In this document: piece after piece, positions 26,719 through 36,116 of the stretch
Layout: each line of letters opens with the position of its first letter
Position numbering within the stretch: the first letter of the stretch is position 1
The notes under the pieces: model-generated
The model's database searches: none
Seen by the model: only the letters and a program-made list of their open reading frames with translations
What the model was told of the DNA's origin: nothing
From: Psychroserpens sp. SPM9
Lineage (GTDB): Bacteria > Bacteroidota > Bacteroidia > Flavobacteriales > Flavobacteriaceae
Direction: 5' to 3'
NCBI RefSeq assembly: GCF_025153525.1
Contig: NZ_JANZNR010000001.1
Coordinates: forward strand, 124,001-188,000
Length of the DNA: 64,000 nucleotides
Made by a program: the position numbers and the translations under genes

Positions 26719-29225
26719 AAACTAAATCCGAAGCTTCCAGTCACACCAAAAGCTCTCGCATCTGGATTGGTTAGGTAGTTCCCTCTAAAGTTAAAATCAA
26801 TACGCAATATTTTAAAGATATTACCAACACCAAAACTGTATTCGTAATAGATGTCCTCATTGGGAGCCACTAATGGAATTTCGACAGGATTTCCAGTAGT
26901 ATTGAGGGCTCTGTTCTCATCAGACAAATCTCCCCAAACTCCTCGTATTCCAACAATAGCTCTTAAGTTGTATTTCTTAAGAAAAGGTATCCTCGAAAAT
27001 ATGCGTCCGTTAAAATTATGCTCCAAATGTAAAGAGGTATAGGTATCGGTTACAAATTCGTAAAAGTCTAGCTGCGGAAATGTATTATATATTGAAAAAT
27101 ACGATTGGTTACCCGGAACCACACTTAACAATCCGAGAGGTACTTCTCCAAATGTTTTTCCTGCTTCGATGGTGGTAGTTAAGCGCCCGAAACCTCCAAC
27201 TTGCCATGGTTGAATATAAGAAAATTGCACTTTGGTATAATCAAAATCACTATCAAATAAGCTTTTATCTCCAAGGGTGACTTGCGCAAATAAACTTGCA
27301 AATCCGTCATTAGCATTTCGACGTTCTACACCAAAACCGGTCATTTTTCGTTTTGGGAAATACGATAAAGATAAAGCAGTTTCAAACTGTTTGATTTCTG
27401 AAGACACACCTGTTGAAGCATCAGGATCGTTATAATCTAAACTAAATGTAGGTGATGCCGATTCAAGAGTTCGATAAGTTCCGCTGGTTCTAATAACGAA
27501 GTTTTTAACAGGTTCAATTTCCATAGCTAAGGTCGTCAAATTCACGCTGGTTAATTTATCGTTGGTACTGGTTCCAACAACTGCCGACGATGCTAAGCTT
27601 CGTCCTAAAACATCGGTTGATGACGTCAAGTTCGCCCCTATTTGTTCTACATCGCGCCTATTTCCTCCAGAAATGATAAATCGGCTTTTTTTGTCGATTA
27701 GCCATTTTCCTGAAATACCATATTTAAATTTATCGTCTCTAAATCCGTAAGCTAAAAAACCTTCAACACGCCACAAATCGTTAGGACCAAAATAGGTTCG
27801 TCCTCCAGTTCTTAAGCGTAATCCTTCGACTTCATTAAATCCGAAAGTCGAGAAAATTGGTCCGTAATCAAAATTAATACTCGGAAATTCAACATAGCCT
27901 GACGCCAAAATACTTCCTAAATTATATAAACGCTTAAATTTCTTGACCGTTTTAAGCGTATCCAACATTTTGTAGACCCCTTTTTCATCTTTACTTAACG
28001 ATTCCATCCGGTTTTGCGTCCAAAAGTCATCATCACGATTGTAAACATCTTCATTATAATTGTAGACTTCTTCATCGTAAAATTTTTCATCTTTAGGTTG
28101 ATCGAAGACGTAATTATCGTATAGCGTAGTACGTTTTCCGTAGATACCACGAGACTTTTCCTTTTTATTTAAAGCAAAATCAGAAAGCATATAATCGCGC
28201 TTAATTAAGAATAAGGTATCATTGACCACTTCAAATTCTTGCTCGATATAAATTTCCTTCACCCAGTTGATGTTCGCACTTTTTGAAGCCTGCATATTAA
28301 TATCCTTAATAGCATAGGTAGAATCGTTAACCCAAAAATCACCTTTAAAAGTCAGTTCGTTTTTACGTCTCGGGTAATAAATAATATTATAACACCATTT
28401 ATTATCTATAAAAGCACTATCAGACAGTACATAATTATAGGTTTGTATACCTGTACGTGATAAAGGACTCACGAAACTCTTATCAAAAAATTTAAGGTAA
28501 TTGTCATAAATATTGAAATCGGCGTACAAATCATCGACAAAATCAATAATGACTTGGTTATTGCTGAATCCTGAATTTTTGTTGCCTTTAAGATCTTCTT
28601 TTTCCTTGTTGATAATATTATCGCCATACACTTTACTCACAGCCTCATTGATAAACATAGGAAGATAGGTTTTTCCCGTAATGCTAGACGTGTCTACTTC
28701 TTCAAAAACAAACTCCATCCCTCTAAACAAACGGCTTTTTATAAGCGCACTATCGATGGTATTGATATCAAACTCTACTTTTTCATATTTATCGTACTCG
28801 TATTGCTTGAATTGTTTTAAACCATTTTGGCGTTTGCGTTCCCATATTTTTTTCAGGATTCCAATTGCGGGATTTTCAGAAGCTTTTTTAGATTGCTTTC
28901 CAGTTACGATGACGACTTCGTTAAGGGCTGATGCTTCTTCTTTGAGAATAAATTTTAAATCGTAATTCACCTTCTGAGCGAGTTGCACTTCTTTGAGTTC
29001 GTAGCCTAAAAAGGAAATCACGACAACATCCCAGGTATTTTCAGACTCTAAATAAAAACGTCCGTTTTCATTAGTGATTGTCCCTTCAGTAGAACCTTTA
29101 AACAAAACATTTGCAAAGGCGACAGGCTGGTTGTTCTCATCGTAAACGTGACCACTAACTTTGGTTTGAGCGTAGGATATTACTATTCCGAAGAATAAAA
29201 ATAAAATAAGGAGCTTCTTTTTCAT
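26715..29225 (-). CDS. DUF5686 outer-membrane protein with carboxypeptidase-regulatory-like domain
   Basis: An 836-residue exported protein. Signal peptide (ends VISYAQ), a carboxypeptidase-regulatory-like beta-sandwich at about residues 22-95 (VSGHVYDENNQPVAFANVLF), then a long DUF5686 region predicted to end in a beta-barrel (final residues FGVTGSFGFSF). DUF5686 proteins are widespread in Bacteroidota; their function is unknown, and they probably sit in the outer membrane without a TonB plug. It is transcribed alone and converges on the small membrane gene with a 4-bp overlap at CTAG. Confidence 0.92.
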   Translation of the reverse strand: MKKKLLILFLFFGIVISYAQTKVSGHVYDENNQPVAFANVLFKGSTEGTITNENGRFYLESENTWDVVVISFLGYELKEVQLAQKVNYDLKFILKEEASALNEVVIVTGKQSKKASENPAIGILKKIWERKRQNGLKQFKQYEYDKYEKVEFDINTIDSALIKSRLFRGMEFVFEEVDTSSITGKTYLPMFINEAVSKVYGDNIINKEKEDLKGNKNSGFSNNQVIIDFVDDLYADFNIYDNYLKFFDKSFVSPLSRTGIQTYNYVLSDSAFIDNKWCYNIIYYPRRKNELTFKGDFWVNDSTYAIKDINMQASKSANINWVKEIYIEQEFEVVNDTLFLIKRDYMLSDFALNKKEKSRGIYGKRTTLYDNYVFDQPKDEKFYDEEVYNYNEDVYNRDDDFWTQNRMESLSKDEKGVYKMLDTLKTVKKFKRLYNLGSILASGYVEFPSINFDYGPIFSTFGFNEVEGLRLRTGGRTYFGPNDLWRVEGFLAYGFRDDKFKYGISGKWLIDKKSRFIISGGNRRDVEQIGANLTSSTDVLGRSLASSAVVGTSTNDKLTSVNLTTLAMEIEPVKNFVIRTSGTYRTLESASPTFSLDYNDPDASTGVSSEIKQFETALSLSYFPKRKMTGFGVERRNANDGFASLFAQVTLGDKSLFDSDFDYTKVQFSYIQPWQVGGFGRLTTTIEAGKTFGEVPLGLLSVVPGNQSYFSIYNTFPQLDFYEFVTDTYTSLHLEHNFNGRIFSRIPFLKKYNLRAIVGIRGVWGDLSDENRALNTTGNPVEIPLVAPNEDIYYEYSFGVGNIFKILRIDFNFRGNYLTNPDARAFGVTGSFGFSF

Positions 29226-29313
29226 TTATATGGTATTTGCAATTGAAAGTCGGCAAAAACCTATTTTGCGTCCTCAACTTAATTGCAATCTAAATCTTAA
29301 TATGTATTTATAA

Positions 29314-29369
29314 TTAAAAAACTTCATCAACAATCGTGCTAACCTTTCTGCCGATGGTAGATGAAGTTC
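29314..29369 (-). terminator. Intrinsic terminator of pdhB
   Basis: The minus strand has AACTTCATC and GATGAAGTT closing a long imperfect stem-loop, followed by T6. It begins about 28 bp after the pdhB stop. Confidence 0.75.
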
Positions 29370-29395
29370 TTATAACGCAAATAAATGCGACTTAT

Positions 29396-30373
29396 TTATT
29401 TGTACATCACTTTTTTTACTGCTTTTACAACATCGTCACTATTAGGCAACCATTCAGCTAGTAATACTGGTGAATAAGGTGCTGGTGTATCTGCTGTATT
29501 GATTTTAACGATAGGTGCGTCAAGGTAATCAAATGCTTCTGACTGCACAACGTAAGTGATTTCAGTAGCGACATTTCCAAAAGGCCAAGCTTCTTCAAGA
29601 ACCACCAAACGATTGGTTTTTTTGACAGATTCTAAAATAGCGTTTCGGTCCATAGGTCTTACCGTTCTTAAATCGATAATCTCACAAGAAATGCCTTCTT
29701 TTTCTAATTCATCTGCAGCTTTGTAAGCCTCTTTGATAATTTTTCCAAAAGAGACGATGGTAACATCTGTTCCTTCTCTTTTAATTTCGGCAACTCCTAA
29801 AGGTATAGTATACTCACCTTCTGGTACTTCGCCTTTATCTCCATACATTTGCTCACTCTCCATAAAAATCACAGGATCGTCATCACGTATAGCCGATTTC
29901 AACAAGCCTTTAGCATCATAAGGATTAGAAGGCACAACAACTTTTAAACCTGGTGTATTTGCAAACCAGCTTTCAAAAGCTTGGGAATGCGTTGCTGCTA
30001 ATTGACCCGCAGAAGCCGTTGGCCCACGAAATACAATCGGACATTTAAATTGCCCACCCGACATTTGTCTGATTTTTGCAGCATTATTTATAATTTGATC
30101 AATCCCAACCAGAGAGAAATTAAAGGTCATATACTCCACAATTGGTCGATTACCAGTCATTGTAGAGCCAATAGCTATACCAGCAAAACCTAATTCGGCA
30201 ATTGGTGTATCAATAACACGCTTTGCGCCAAATTCATCTAACATCCCTTTCGAAGCCTTATAAGCTCCATTGTATTCGGCAACCTCCTCACCCATTAAAT
30301 AAATGCTTTCATCTCTGCGCATTTCTTCACTCATGGCTTCGCAAATCGCTTCTCTAAATTGAATTGTCTTCAT
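29396..30373 (-). CDS. pdhB: Pyruvate dehydrogenase E1 component, beta subunit
   Basis: A 325-residue transketolase-like E1-beta subunit. The thiamine-diphosphate contact region is IDTPIAELGFAGIAIG, followed by EYMTFNF and the K+-loop-like GPTASAGQLAATHSQ, and VVLEEAWPFGNVATEI near the C-terminus. With E1-alpha it decarboxylates pyruvate and acetylates the E2 lipoyl group. The alpha, E2 and E3 genes are not in this window, so the subunits are split, as is common in this family. Branched-chain E1-beta is the alternative but the motifs favour PDH. It has its own promoter and terminator. Confidence 0.92.
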   Translation of the reverse strand: MKTIQFREAICEAMSEEMRRDESIYLMGEEVAEYNGAYKASKGMLDEFGAKRVIDTPIAELGFAGIAIGSTMTGNRPIVEYMTFNFSLVGIDQIINNAAKIRQMSGGQFKCPIVFRGPTASAGQLAATHSQAFESWFANTPGLKVVVPSNPYDAKGLLKSAIRDDDPVIFMESEQMYGDKGEVPEGEYTIPLGVAEIKREGTDVTIVSFGKIIKEAYKAADELEKEGISCEIIDLRTVRPMDRNAILESVKKTNRLVVLEEAWPFGNVATEITYVVQSEAFDYLDAPIVKINTADTPAPYSPVLLAEWLPNSDDVVKAVKKVMYK

Positions 30374-30395
30374 GTATCAGTTTTTAAACGAGTAG

Positions 30396-30403
30396 CAAAA
30401 ATA
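30396..30403 (-). promoter_or_regulatory. Predicted -7 element of pdhB
   Basis: The minus strand reads TATTTTTG, an exact TAnnTTTG match 22 bp before the pdhB ATG. No convincing TTG is found 19-21 bp upstream. Confidence 0.5.
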
Positions 30404-30619
30404 ATAATTATTGCTCATAAAATACCATAAAATTGAACTTGAAAACTAGAATCGTATTCTGAATGAGATTTGATAATCACTTAGAGTTATTAATTTGCTA
30501 TATCATGTTGTACAAACCGCTGTTTGAAAATGTCTCAAATTTGAATATCTAGGAATTTTATTTGATCTCACTGAGAATTATGCAATTTAAACCTGCTAAA
30601 ATTTGATTTTACAAAAAAA

Positions 30620-30637
30620 TACTATGCATGCATAGTA
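30620..30637. promoter_or_regulatory. Perfect 18-bp palindrome, probable operator of etfBA
   Basis: TACTATGCATGCATAGTA is a perfect palindrome centred at 30628/30629. Its right end is 19 bp from the predicted -7 element of etfB, so it covers the -33 position. A dimeric repressor or activator (for example of the MarR or TetR type controlling fatty-acid oxidation) would fit. No regulator gene is adjacent. Confidence 0.65.
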
Positions 30638-30656
30638 AAATTCAAATTATTATAAT

Positions 30657-30664
30657 TATCTTCG
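30657..30664 (+). promoter_or_regulatory. Predicted -7 element of etfB
   Basis: TATCTTCG matches TAnnTTTG at seven of eight positions, about 42 bp before the ATG and 19 bp after the palindrome. Confidence 0.45.
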
Positions 30665-30705
30665 TGCTCAAGAAAAAATGAACACTCAAAATAAATAATT
30701 CCGAT

Positions 30706-31452
30706 ATGAAAATATTAGTATGTATTAGTCACGTTCCTGATACGACTTCAAAGATTAATTTCACTGATGGTGACACAAAATTTGACACCAATGGTGTCCA
30801 GTTTGTCATTAATCCTAATGACGAATTTGGTCTTACTCGTGCCATGTGGTTTAAGGAAAAACAAGGCGCCAATGTTACAGTGGTTAATGTTGGAGGTCCA
30901 GAAACAGAACCTACACTTCGTAAAGCCTTAGCTATTGGTGCAGATGCTGCCATAAGAGTTAACACCGAAGCCAAAGACGGATTTCAGGTAGCCAAAGAAT
31001 TAGCCAATGTTGTTAATGATGGTGGTTACGATTTAGTGATTGCTGGTCGTGAATCTATTGATTATAACGGCGGAATGGTTCCAGGAATGTTAGCTGGATT
31101 AATTAAAGCAAATTTTGTAACCAACTGTATAAATCTAGAAGTTGAAGGTACAAATGCTACTGCCATGCGTGAAATTGACGGCGGAAAAGAAACGGTCTCT
31201 ACAAGTTTACCTTTAGTCATTGCCGGACAAAAAGGATTGGTTGAAGAAAGTGATTTACGTATCCCAAACATGAGAGGTATTATGATGGCGCGTCAAAAAC
31301 CATTATCGGTTGTTGAACCTACAAATGCCAGCGCAGAAACCAACTCGGTTAAGTTTGAAAAACCAGCGCCAAAAGGTGCTGTAACACTAGTAGATCCCGA
31401 TAATATTGATGAATTAGTAAACTTACTTCACAACGAAGCTAAAGTGATTTAA
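30706..31452 (+). CDS. etfB: Electron transfer flavoprotein beta subunit
   Basis: A 248-residue ETF-beta subunit (FixA family). Visible features are the N-terminal MKILVCISHVPDTTSKI, the nucleotide-binding region LAIGADAAIRV and LVIAGRESIDYNGGMVPGMLA (in parts). With ETF-alpha it accepts electrons from acyl-CoA dehydrogenases and passes them to ETF:quinone oxidoreductase. It is the first gene of etfBA, 23 bp from etfA. The palindrome over its promoter suggests control with fatty-acid or amino-acid catabolism. Confidence 0.95.
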   Translation: MKILVCISHVPDTTSKINFTDGDTKFDTNGVQFVINPNDEFGLTRAMWFKEKQGANVTVVNVGGPETEPTLRKALAIGADAAIRVNTEAKDGFQVAKELANVVNDGGYDLVIAGRESIDYNGGMVPGMLAGLIKANFVTNCINLEVEGTNATAMREIDGGKETVSTSLPLVIAGQKGLVEESDLRIPNMRGIMMARQKPLSVVEPTNASAETNSVKFEKPAPKGAVTLVDPDNIDELVNLLHNEAKVI

Positions 31453-31475
31453 TCAACTTTTAAAAAGAAAAAAAC

Positions 31476-32438
31476 ATGTCAGTTTTAGTATATACAGAAT
31501 CAGAACAAGGAAAATTTAAAAAGGTAGCTTTAGAAGTAGCATCCTACGCCAAAGCCGTTGCAGACCAGTTAGGAACAACGGTTACCGCAATAACCATTAA
31601 TGCTGGAGACACTTCAGAACTAGGAAACTATGGTGTAGATAAAGTACTCCAAGTTACTAATGGTGATTTAGACAAATTCAATGCCAACAGCTATGCCAGT
31701 GTGATTGAACAAGCTGCTAAACAAGAAGGTGCCAATGTGGTTGTACTTAGTTCTAGTGCAGACAGTAAATATGTAGCGCCTTTGGTTGCCGTAGGTTTAG
31801 AAGCAGGTTATGCTTCTAATGTCGTTGAAGCACCATCAAGTACAGCTCCTTTTACAGTAAAACGTACCGCATTTACAAACAAAGCCTTTAATATGACATC
31901 AATTGATACCGCTCATAAAGTTATTGGGGTTTCAAAAAATGCATTTGGTTTAGTAGCATCTTCAGGAAATGCGTCTTCGGAAGACTTCTCACCTTCAATT
32001 CCTGCTTCAGGAGTTACAGTACAATCTATAGATAAAGCCACAGATAAAGTTACGATTGCAGATGCTGAAATCGTTGTTTCTGGAGGTCGCGGATTAAAAG
32101 GTCCTGAAAACTGGGGAATGGTTGAAGAACTCGCCGAAGTACTTGGCGCTGCAACAGCTTGCTCAAAGCCAGTATCCGATTTAGGCTGGAGGCCTCATAG
32201 CGAACACGTAGGTCAAACAGGAAAACCTGTAGCCTCTAATTTATACATCGCTATCGGAATTTCGGGCGCTATTCAACACCTCGCTGGTATTAATGCAAGT
32301 AAAGTAAAAGTCGTTATCAATACCGACCCAGAAGCTCCTTTCTTTAAAGCTGCCGATTATGGTGTCGTTGGTGATGCTTTTGAAGTTGTACCTGCTTTGA
32401 TTGAAAAATTAAAAGCTTTTAAAGCGCAAAACGCATAA
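31476..32438 (+). CDS. etfA: Electron transfer flavoprotein alpha subunit
   Basis: A 320-residue ETF-alpha. The C-terminal FAD domain is clear: VSGGRGLKGPENW, SDLGWRPHSEHVGQTGKPV and IGISGAIQHLAG, then VVINTDPEAPFFKAADYGVVGD, all characteristic of the family when read in order. It binds the FAD of the heterodimer. It follows etfB by 23 bp. Confidence 0.96.
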   Translation: MSVLVYTESEQGKFKKVALEVASYAKAVADQLGTTVTAITINAGDTSELGNYGVDKVLQVTNGDLDKFNANSYASVIEQAAKQEGANVVVLSSSADSKYVAPLVAVGLEAGYASNVVEAPSSTAPFTVKRTAFTNKAFNMTSIDTAHKVIGVSKNAFGLVASSGNASSEDFSPSIPASGVTVQSIDKATDKVTIADAEIVVSGGRGLKGPENWGMVEELAEVLGAATACSKPVSDLGWRPHSEHVGQTGKPVASNLYIAIGISGAIQHLAGINASKVKVVINTDPEAPFFKAADYGVVGDAFEVVPALIEKLKAFKAQNA

Positions 32439-32460
32439 TTTTTTATAAATTGTAGTTTGA

Positions 32461-32539
32461 AAAGGGCTGTTTTGATTTGGTTCTTTATATATAAATCTGC
32501 ATTTTGCAGTTTGTAAAGTCCAAATTAAAACAGTTCTTT
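32461..32539 (+). ncRNA. Long stem-loop in the etfA-bifunctional nuclease intergenic RNA
   Basis: AAAGGGCTGTTTTGATTTGG (32461-32480) pairs over all 20 positions with 32520-32539 if three G-U pairs are allowed. The 39-nt loop holds a smaller hairpin, CTGCA-TTT-TGCAG. The wobble pairs work only in plus-strand RNA, so the structure is formed by the transcript of etfBA and the next gene. It lies 14 bp before the nuclease ATG. It could protect or process the mRNA, or regulate translation; no T-tract makes it an intrinsic terminator. Confidence 0.6.
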
Positions 32540-32553
32540 ACATTTTATAAATT

Positions 32554-33162
32554 ATGAGCCTAGTTAGATTAAATATTAAAGGAATTTCATACAGCCAAAC
32601 TCAAAATGGTGCGTATGCTTTAATTCTGAATGAAGTAGATGGTGATCGAAAATTACCTATTGTTATTGGCGCATTTGAAGCCCAATCTATAGCCATTGCG
32701 CTCGAAAAAGAAATTAGACCGCCTCGCCCTTTAACTCACGATTTATTTAAAAATTTTGCAGATCGCTTTGACATTGTCGTCAAACAAGTCATCATTCATA
32801 AATTAGTGGACGGTGTTTTCTACTCGAGTTTAATCTGCGAACGTGATAAAATAGAAGAAATTATTGATGCTAGAACAAGCGATGCTATCGCCTTAGCCCT
32901 CCGTTTTAAAGCGCCTATTTTTACCTACAAAAATATTTTAGACAAAGCGGGCATCTACCTTAAAGTTAATCCGAAAAAAGAAAACGAAGATCAAGATTCT
33001 ATCCTTGTAGACGATATGGTCGTTGAAGAAATCGAAGCGAGCATTCAAGACAACTATATGGATAAATCGCTTGAAGAATTACATACCTTACTCGAGGAAG
33101 CTGTTACCAATGAAGATTATGAAAAAGCAGCTAAAATTAGAGACGAAATTTCCAAACGCTAA
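32554..33162 (+). CDS. Bifunctional nuclease family protein with UVR motif
   Basis: A 202-residue protein with a bifunctional nuclease domain (BFN, DUF151; residues about 1-130: LPIVIGAFEAQSIAIALE, RPLTHDL, ARTSDAIALALRF) and a C-terminal UvrB/UvrC-type helical motif (LEEAVTNEDYEKAAKIRDEI, about 177-196). BFN proteins of plants have RNase and DNase activity; the bacterial role is not settled. The gene lies between etfA and the nucleoside transporter, 10 bp ahead of the latter, so the two are probably one unit. Confidence 0.9.
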   Translation: MSLVRLNIKGISYSQTQNGAYALILNEVDGDRKLPIVIGAFEAQSIAIALEKEIRPPRPLTHDLFKNFADRFDIVVKQVIIHKLVDGVFYSSLICERDKIEEIIDARTSDAIALALRFKAPIFTYKNILDKAGIYLKVNPKKENEDQDSILVDDMVVEEIEASIQDNYMDKSLEELHTLLEEAVTNEDYEKAAKIRDEISKR

Positions 33163-33172
33163 TCCCTTTCAC

Positions 33173-34987
33173 ATGAGACATTTTTTACTAGCTGTTACAG
33201 CTATTTTTTTTGGAATTACACTGACTTTCGGTCAAGACATTAACTACACTAATATAGACAGTTTAGCAACAGTTGAACAATTTCAAGAAATCAAAGATAA
33301 TGTCGAATCATTAAAGGTTGAATTAACAAACACTGTTCTCAATGACTGGCAATTATTAAAGCATGAATCTTTTGACAACTATCCTGAAGATAAAACTGGA
33401 GATGTCAATTTTATTAAAGGAAAAGAGTTTTTAAATCTTAGCGAAGATGGTGAATATGAATCCATATTAAACAACAATTTCAATAAGGGGTTTTGGTTGC
33501 AAAATAATAACCTATTAGTATTCAAACAAAAAGCTCCAACCACAGTAGATGTTTATTACGAGATTGTAAACAAAAGTGACTCTGAATTAATTTTAAAAAA
33601 TGCAAACGATGTGTACACATTCGTATCAGATAAACATCCTAACTACATACCGCAAGGTGAAGCCGTAGATGATATTATTAAAAGTGAAGGCTATAGTTTT
33701 AACAGCATTTGGAGAGGTGCTTTAGGTATGATTACGCTTTTAATCATTGCGTTTTTATTTAGTAGTAATCGTAAAGGCATCAATTGGAAAACGGTTGTGA
33801 TAGGATTAGCGTTTCAACTGATTATTGCTATTTGTGTTTTGCAAGTTGAGTTTGTAAAAGACATCTTCGAATCCATAGGTCAAGTCTTTATAAACATATT
33901 GGATTTTACCAGAGCTGGAAGTGAATTCCTTTTTAGCGGAGTTATGGATGTTAATTCTTACGGATTTATATTTGCTTTTCAAGTGTTACCAACCATCATC
34001 TTCTTTTCTGCGTTAACATCTGTGTTGTTTTACTTAGGAGTAATTCAAAAAGTAGTTAAAGCTATGGCGTGGTTACTATCCAAAGCACTTAAAATATCTG
34101 GAGCTGAAAGCTTAAGTGTTGCTGGCAACATCTTTTTAGGACAAACCGAAGCACCGTTGCTGATTAAGGCATATTTGGAAAAAATGACCAAATCCGAAAT
34201 TCTATTAGTCATGATCGGCGGTATGGCAACCGTTGCAGGTGCTGTATTAGCGGCTTACATTGGTTTCTTAGGAGGAGAAGATGAAGCCCTAAGACTATTC
34301 TATGCAAAGCACTTATTAGCGGCTTCTGTAATGGCGGCTCCTGGTGCTATTGTAATTTCAAAAATACTATATCCTCAAACTGAAAAAGTAAATACAGACG
34401 TTGCTGTTTCTAAAGAAAAAATAGGTTCTAACATTTTAGACGCGATAGCCAACGGCACAACTGAAGGTCTAAAACTTGCAGTAAACGTTGGAGCAATGTT
34501 ACTTGTGTTTGTCGCTTTTATTGCCATGATTAATGGTATTTTAGGTTGGGTTGGTGATGTCACTACCCTCAATGAATGGATTGCAGGAAATACAGATTAC
34601 CAAAGTCTATCTCTGGAACTTATTTTAGGATACCTTTTCGCGCCATTAATGTGGCTTATTGGTGTCGCCACCGAGGACATGGCTCTCATGGGGCAACTGC
34701 TTGGTATCAAATTGGCAGCTAGCGAATTTATTGGTTACATTCAATTGGCAGATCTTAAAAATGCTGCCAATGCAACACATCTAAAATACGAAAAGTCAAT
34801 AATAATGGCGACCTATATGCTTTGTGGTTTTGCTAACTTTGCTTCAATAGGTATCCAAATTGGTGGTATTGGATCTTTAGCGCCTGGACAACGAACACAG
34901 TTATCAAAATTTGGCATGAAAGCTTTAATTGGTGGTACCTTAGCATCACTAATATCTGCAACTATCGCCGGAATGATTATAGGTTAG
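33173..34987 (+). CDS. Concentrative nucleoside transporter (NupC/CNT) with an N-terminal exported domain
   Basis: A 604-residue protein. It begins with a signal peptide (ending TLTFGQ), then a domain of about 165 residues with no recognised family, then a CNT transporter from about residue 175. The CNT core has SLSVAGNIFLGQTEAPLLIK and the following MTKSEILLVMIGGMATVAGAV (read in parts), which bind nucleoside and Na+ or H+. The final helices carry LCGFANFASIGIQIGG. The open frame extends further 5' but overlaps the BFN gene and is not coding. An exported domain in front of CNT is typical of Bacteroidota. Confidence 0.93.
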   Translation: MRHFLLAVTAIFFGITLTFGQDINYTNIDSLATVEQFQEIKDNVESLKVELTNTVLNDWQLLKHESFDNYPEDKTGDVNFIKGKEFLNLSEDGEYESILNNNFNKGFWLQNNNLLVFKQKAPTTVDVYYEIVNKSDSELILKNANDVYTFVSDKHPNYIPQGEAVDDIIKSEGYSFNSIWRGALGMITLLIIAFLFSSNRKGINWKTVVIGLAFQLIIAICVLQVEFVKDIFESIGQVFINILDFTRAGSEFLFSGVMDVNSYGFIFAFQVLPTIIFFSALTSVLFYLGVIQKVVKAMAWLLSKALKISGAESLSVAGNIFLGQTEAPLLIKAYLEKMTKSEILLVMIGGMATVAGAVLAAYIGFLGGEDEALRLFYAKHLLAASVMAAPGAIVISKILYPQTEKVNTDVAVSKEKIGSNILDAIANGTTEGLKLAVNVGAMLLVFVAFIAMINGILGWVGDVTTLNEWIAGNTDYQSLSLELILGYLFAPLMWLIGVATEDMALMGQLLGIKLAASEFIGYIQLADLKNAANATHLKYEKSIIMATYMLCGFANFASIGIQIGGIGSLAPGQRTQLSKFGMKALIGGTLASLISATIAGMIIG

Positions 34988-35152
34988 AAGCGAATTATCA
35001 CCATGATATTATCGTACTCAGTATTTTTATTTGTTCGTTAATAACTTTTAATATTTATCTTTTTTTCAGCAGATTGAAACCTCTTCTTTTCTTTAAATTC
35101 GTATCTGCGATTTCAAGCTTTAAATTGTAAGAATAATATTAATTAAAAGAGA

Positions 35153-35170
35153 TTCCCGCTTTCGCGGAAA
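35153..35170. repeat. Short GC-rich inverted repeat (REP-like) before thyA
   Basis: TTC-CCGC-TTTC-GCGG-AAA: a 4-bp GC stem with weaker flanks, 7 bp before the thyA ATG. It resembles the TTCCCGC-TTTC-GCGGGAA repeat that I recall as scattered in flavobacterial genomes. In the mRNA it would lie at the ribosome-binding region of thyA. Confidence 0.45.
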
Positions 35171-35176
35171 AAGAAG

Positions 35177-36001
35177 ATGAAGCAATATCACGACTTAGTA
35201 AAACATGTTTTAGAACACGGTAACGAAAAAGGCGACCGCACAGGAACTGGTACCAAAAGTGTTTTTGGTTATCAAATGCGTTTTGATTTAAGTGAAGGAT
35301 TTCCAATGGTTACCACAAAAAAACTCCACTTAAAATCGATTATCTATGAGTTGCTTTGGTTTTTAAAAGGCGATACAAATATTAATTATCTTACTGAGAA
35401 CGGAGTGCGTATTTGGAACGAATGGGCTGATGACAATGGTGATCTCGGACCTGTTTACGGTCATCAATGGCGCAACTGGAATAGTGACGAAGTTGATCAA
35501 ATTAAAGACGTGATTGAAACCCTAAAAACCAATCCGAATAGTCGTCGTATGCTGGTTTCGGCGTGGAATCCTTCGGTATTACCAGACACTTCAAAATCTT
35601 TTGCTGAAAATGTCGCTAACGGAAAAGCAGCATTACCACCTTGCCATGCGTTTTTTCAGTTTTATGTCGCTGATGGCAAATTATCGTGTCAACTCTACCA
35701 ACGAAGTGCAGACATCTTCCTAGGTGTCCCTTTTAATATTGGATCCTATGCCCTATTTACTATGATGATGGCTCAGGTTTGCGGCTACGAAGCTGGAGAA
35801 TTTATACACACCTTTGGTGATGCTCATATCTACAGCAATCATTATGAGCAATTAGAATTGCAATTATCTAGAGACATTAGGCCATTGCCAAAAATGATTT
35901 TGAATCCTGAAGTAAAAGATATTTTCGACTTTAAATTTGAGGATTTTACTTTAGTAGATTACAATCCGCATCCACATATTAAAGGTGCTGTGGCCGTATA
36001 A
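35177..36001 (+). CDS. thyA: Thymidylate synthase
   Basis: A 274-residue thymidylate synthase that methylates dUMP with methylene-tetrahydrofolate, producing dTMP and dihydrofolate. Catalytic Cys156 is in [12 protein letters not shown], the substrate-binding [14 protein letters not shown] is intact, and the N-terminal [13 protein letters not shown] is the usual phosphate-loop Arg region. The nearby DHFR domain gene (37171) recycles the dihydrofolate it makes. Length and motifs are normal. Confidence 0.98.
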   Translation: MKQYHDLVKHVLEHGNEKGDRTGTGTKSVFGYQMRFDLSEGFPMVTTKKLHLKSIIYELLWFLKGDTNINYLTENGVRIWNEWADDNGDLGPVYGHQWRNWNSDEVDQIKDVIETLKTNPNSRRMLVSAWNPSVLPDTSKSFAENVANGKAALPPCHAFFQFYVADGKLSCQLYQRSADIFLGVPFNIGSYALFTMMMAQVCGYEAGEFIHTFGDAHIYSNHYEQLELQLSRDIRPLPKMILNPEVKDIFDFKFEDFTLVDYNPHPHIKGAVAV

Positions 36002-36116
36002 ATCAATATTTTGTCTTTTTTACTCATCATAATTAAGCCTTAAAACTGCAAATCTATTTTAAAACACAAGTTTCTTACTAGCAGTTAGACGGTCTAAATT
36101 AAACAGTTAAACACCT

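Noticed and set aside
33023-33172. Upstream extension of the nucleoside transporter frame by 50 codons
   Set aside because: It overlaps the bifunctional nuclease gene in another frame, and the signal peptide starts at the ATG at 33173.
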